Assembly (NCBI RefSeq): GCF_038784515.1
Contig: NZ_CP152376.1
Span: 3,658,001 to 3,722,000 of the forward strand
From: Rhodoferax sp. GW822-FHT02A01
GTDB taxonomy: Bacteria; Pseudomonadota; Gammaproteobacteria; Burkholderiales; Burkholderiaceae_C
Reading direction: 5' to 3'
Length of the DNA stretch: 64,000 nt
Part shown: one piece after another, positions 62,313 to 64,000 of the stretch
Layout of the letters: each line of letters begins with the position of its first letter
Numbering within the stretch: position 1 is the stretch's first letter
Notes under the pieces: generated by a model
The model's input: the letters and a program-made list of their open reading frames with translations, nothing else
Told to the model about the DNA's origin: nothing
The model's database searches: none
Position numbers and translations under genes: made by a program

Positions 62313-63122
62313 ATGCATTTTGGAATCATCATCATTGGCGACGAAATACTGTCCGGGCGCCGTGAAGACAAGCACTTGTCAAAGGCCATTGAACTCTTGG
62401 GCGCGCGCGGATTGCCTTTGGCATATGCCGATTACGTCGGAGATTCACCCGATCGCATCACGGCCACGCTCCAGCGTGCATTTGCCTCCGGCGATGTGGT
62501 CTTTTCATTTGGAGGTATAGGTGCAACGCCGGATGACCATACGCGCCAGTGTGCGGCAGCAGCCTTGCAACGGCCCTTGCTCTTGCATCCGGAAGCCAAA
62601 CTGCTGATCCAGGAACGCATGCGCGCTTTGGCGCTGGAGAAGGGCGTTCCCTACGAACCTGAGCGGGATGACAACAAGCACCGGTTGAACATGGGCGTGT
62701 TTCCCGAAGGCGCCCAGATCATCCCTAACCCGTACAACAAAATACCCGGCTTTAGCTGCACAGGCGCCGCAGAAGGTGCGGTGCACTTCGTGCCCGGCTT
62801 TCCCGTGATGGCACACCCCATGGTGGAATGGGTGCTAGACACCTACTATGCAGCCCACTTCCGCCAGGATGCATGGCAGGAGAATTCGCTGATCGTATTT
62901 GGTGCCATGGAGGCTACCTTGACGCCCCTGATGGAGCACATTGAGCAGGCACATCCGGTGAAGGTTTTTAGTTTGCCTAGCGTGGACCATCCGGAATACG
63001 GTCGTCATATTGAGCTGGGCGTCAAGGGACTTCCCGGGGCAGCAGAGGCCGCATATCGGGAAATGGTCGCAGCGCTGAAGGCAATGGATGTCCCACTGGG
63101 TCCCGAAATGGTGCGCAAATAA
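62313..63122 (+). CDS. Molybdopterin-binding-domain protein (CinA/MoeA-fold)
   Basis: A 269-residue protein with the MoCF_BD fold: the start IIIIGDEILSGRREDKHLSK, FSFGGIGATPDDHTRQCAAA (competence-damage protein CinA has a similar GGLGPT-type motif) and PGFPVMAHPM. It lacks the CinA C-terminal deamidase. It is often simply named a competence/damage-inducible protein A-like protein. It is the last gene before the glnA promoter. Confidence 0.85.
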   Translation: MHFGIIIIGDEILSGRREDKHLSKAIELLGARGLPLAYADYVGDSPDRITATLQRAFASGDVVFSFGGIGATPDDHTRQCAAAALQRPLLLHPEAKLLIQERMRALALEKGVPYEPERDDNKHRLNMGVFPEGAQIIPNPYNKIPGFSCTGAAEGAVHFVPGFPVMAHPMVEWVLDTYYAAHFRQDAWQENSLIVFGAMEATLTPLMEHIEQAHPVKVFSLPSVDHPEYGRHIELGVKGLPGAAEAAYREMVAALKAMDVPLGPEMVRK

Positions 63123-63269
63123 AACGCACCATATAAGGGCAATTCGTGGTAGCCCCAAAATGGGGCGTCAAGATGGTGCTTGTTTGCCTGTCGTAACCTG
63201 ATGGGCTGAGAAATCCCTGAATCTCAGGGCAAAATGGCCTGTGTTCTCAGAATGGTTTGCCGGAAGGTT

Positions 63270-63285
63270 CTGGCACAAAAGCTGC
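63270..63285 (+). promoter_or_regulatory. Sigma-54 promoter of glnA
   Basis: CTGGCAC-AAAAGC-TGCA gives GG and GC at 10-bp spacing, the -24/-12 form of sigma-54 promoters. It lies 48 nt before the glnA ATG, as expected for nitrogen-regulated glnA. Half-site GCACCAT/ATGGTGC sequences at 63127-63180 may bind NtrC. Confidence 0.75.
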
Positions 63286-63332
63286 ATTGAGAATTCGGCA
63301 ATCCTTTTTTAACCGTGCAACAGGAGTTATTG

Positions 63333-64000
63333 ATGGCCAAGACCGTCGCAGACGTGATGAAGATGGTAAAAGAAAGCGAAGTCAAGTTTGTTGACTTCCG
63401 TTTTACCGATACCCGTGGCAAGGAGCAGCACGTCACTGTGCCAATCTCCGCCTTTAACGAAGACAAATTTGTTTCCGGCCATGCTTTTGACGGTTCTTCC
63501 GTCGCCGGCTGGAAGGGCATTGAAGCATCGGACATGCAGCTCATGCCCGACGCCAACACCGCCAACATCGACCCTTTCTTTGAAGAAACCACGCTGTTCC
63601 TGCAGTGTGACGTGGTTGAGCCCAGCGACGGCAAGGCCTATGACCGTGACCCCCGCTCCATCGCCAAGCGCGCTGAAGCCTACCTCAAGGCTTCCGGCCT
63701 GGGCGACACGGCCTACTTTGGTCCGGAACCCGAATTCTTCATTTTTGACGGCGTGCGTTGGACCAACGAACCCGGCAAGGTGTTCTTCGAAATCGAAGAG
63801 TACGAAGCTCCCTGGAACAGCGGCGCCAAGCTCGAAGGTGGCAACCGCGGTCACCGTCCCACGGTTAAGGGCGGCTACTTCCCCGTTCCCCCGGTGGACA
63901 GCACGCAAGACATGCGCGCTGAAATGTCCCTGATCCTCGAATCCCTGGGCATTCCAGTTGAAGTGTTCCACCACGAAGTGGCTGGCGCTGGCCAAAACGA
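63333..64000 (+). CDS. glnA: Glutamine synthetase type I (3' end cut by the window)
   Basis: Ammonia-assimilating enzyme; the first 222 residues are visible. The N-terminus [20 protein letters not shown] and [17 protein letters not shown] with [14 protein letters not shown] and QDMRAEM are glutamine synthetase I signatures. ATG follows CAGGAG. The catalytic centre and adenylylation Tyr lie beyond the window. Confidence 0.97.
   Translation, partial: MAKTVADVMKMVKESEVKFVDFRFTDTRGKEQHVTVPISAFNEDKFVSGHAFDGSSVAGWKGIEASDMQLMPDANTANIDPFFEETTLFLQCDVVEPSDGKAYDRDPRSIAKRAEAYLKASGLGDTAYFGPEPEFFIFDGVRWTNEPGKVFFEIEEYEAPWNSGAKLEGGNRGHRPTVKGGYFPVPPVDSTQDMRAEMSLILESLGIPVEVFHHEVAGAGQN

Noticed and set aside
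63153..63167. GCCCC/GGGGC hairpin as a terminator before glnA
   Set aside because: No T run follows; it may belong to the glnA control region instead.

Overview
The window is a stretch of betaproteobacterial chromosome, most like Burkholderiales / Comamonadaceae. Evidence: a tmRNA with proteolysis tag ANDERFALAA, an AroA-cytidylate kinase fusion, the block gyrA-serC-pheA-tyrA-aroA/cmk-rpsA-ihfB-lapA-lapB-hldE1-hldD, the ompA-ubiG-gph order, and GC-rich core genes with short overlaps. It is cut at both ends, inside polA on the left and glnA on the right.

Core region 1 (1-30162): polA (5' cut), a ZIP metal transporter, divergent lysR/lysA, a sulfurtransferase, a DMT-family permease, a Rieske oxygenase, an HDOD protein, then xseB-ispA-dxs (isoprenoid precursors). 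A long minus-strand series follows (crcB, comEA, heptose genes, lapAB, ihfB, rpsA, aromatic and serine biosynthesis, gyrA), then plus-strand ompA, ubiG, gph and ssrA.

Accessory region (30163-57156): two elements sit in tandem in the 3' end of ssrA, delimited by three copies of the tmRNA 3' end (30145-30210, 50993-51008, 57139-57204). Element 1 (about 20.8 kb) has a P4-type tyrosine integrase, a small drug-resistance-like membrane protein, an AT-rich two-gene module with a PIN-like protein, and a run of unknown early genes. It also has an AlpA-like regulator, a replication module (phage O-like protein, stand-alone CHC2 zinc finger, DnaB helicase) and a reduced Mu-like tail module (tail assembly chaperone, tape measure with lytic domain, gp44-like hub, gp45-like spike). 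I see no terminase large subunit, portal, capsid, sheath, tube or fibre gene. It also carries a small HTH gene with an embedded array of GTTAAC palindromes. This looks like a phage satellite or a selectively reduced prophage. Element 2 (about 6.1 kb) has a DUF6538-type integrase, a serine recombinase, three small overlapping genes, a DUF2806 protein and a PEP-CTERM protein with a duplicated PEP-CTERM tail.

Core region 2 (57157-64000): the displaced ssrA terminator, a DUF2835 protein, a lytic transglycosylase, a FliA-type sigma factor, a ferredoxin, an RsuA-type pseudouridine synthase, a deacetylase-fold protein with a degenerate first motif, an EI24 membrane protein, a molybdopterin-binding-domain protein, and the start of glnA behind a sigma-54 promoter.

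The strongest candidates for something new are element 1 as a tail-encoding, capsid-less satellite, its GTTAAC array, a second iteron-like TGTCCTCAC array, and a nested palindrome upstream of the AlpA gene.
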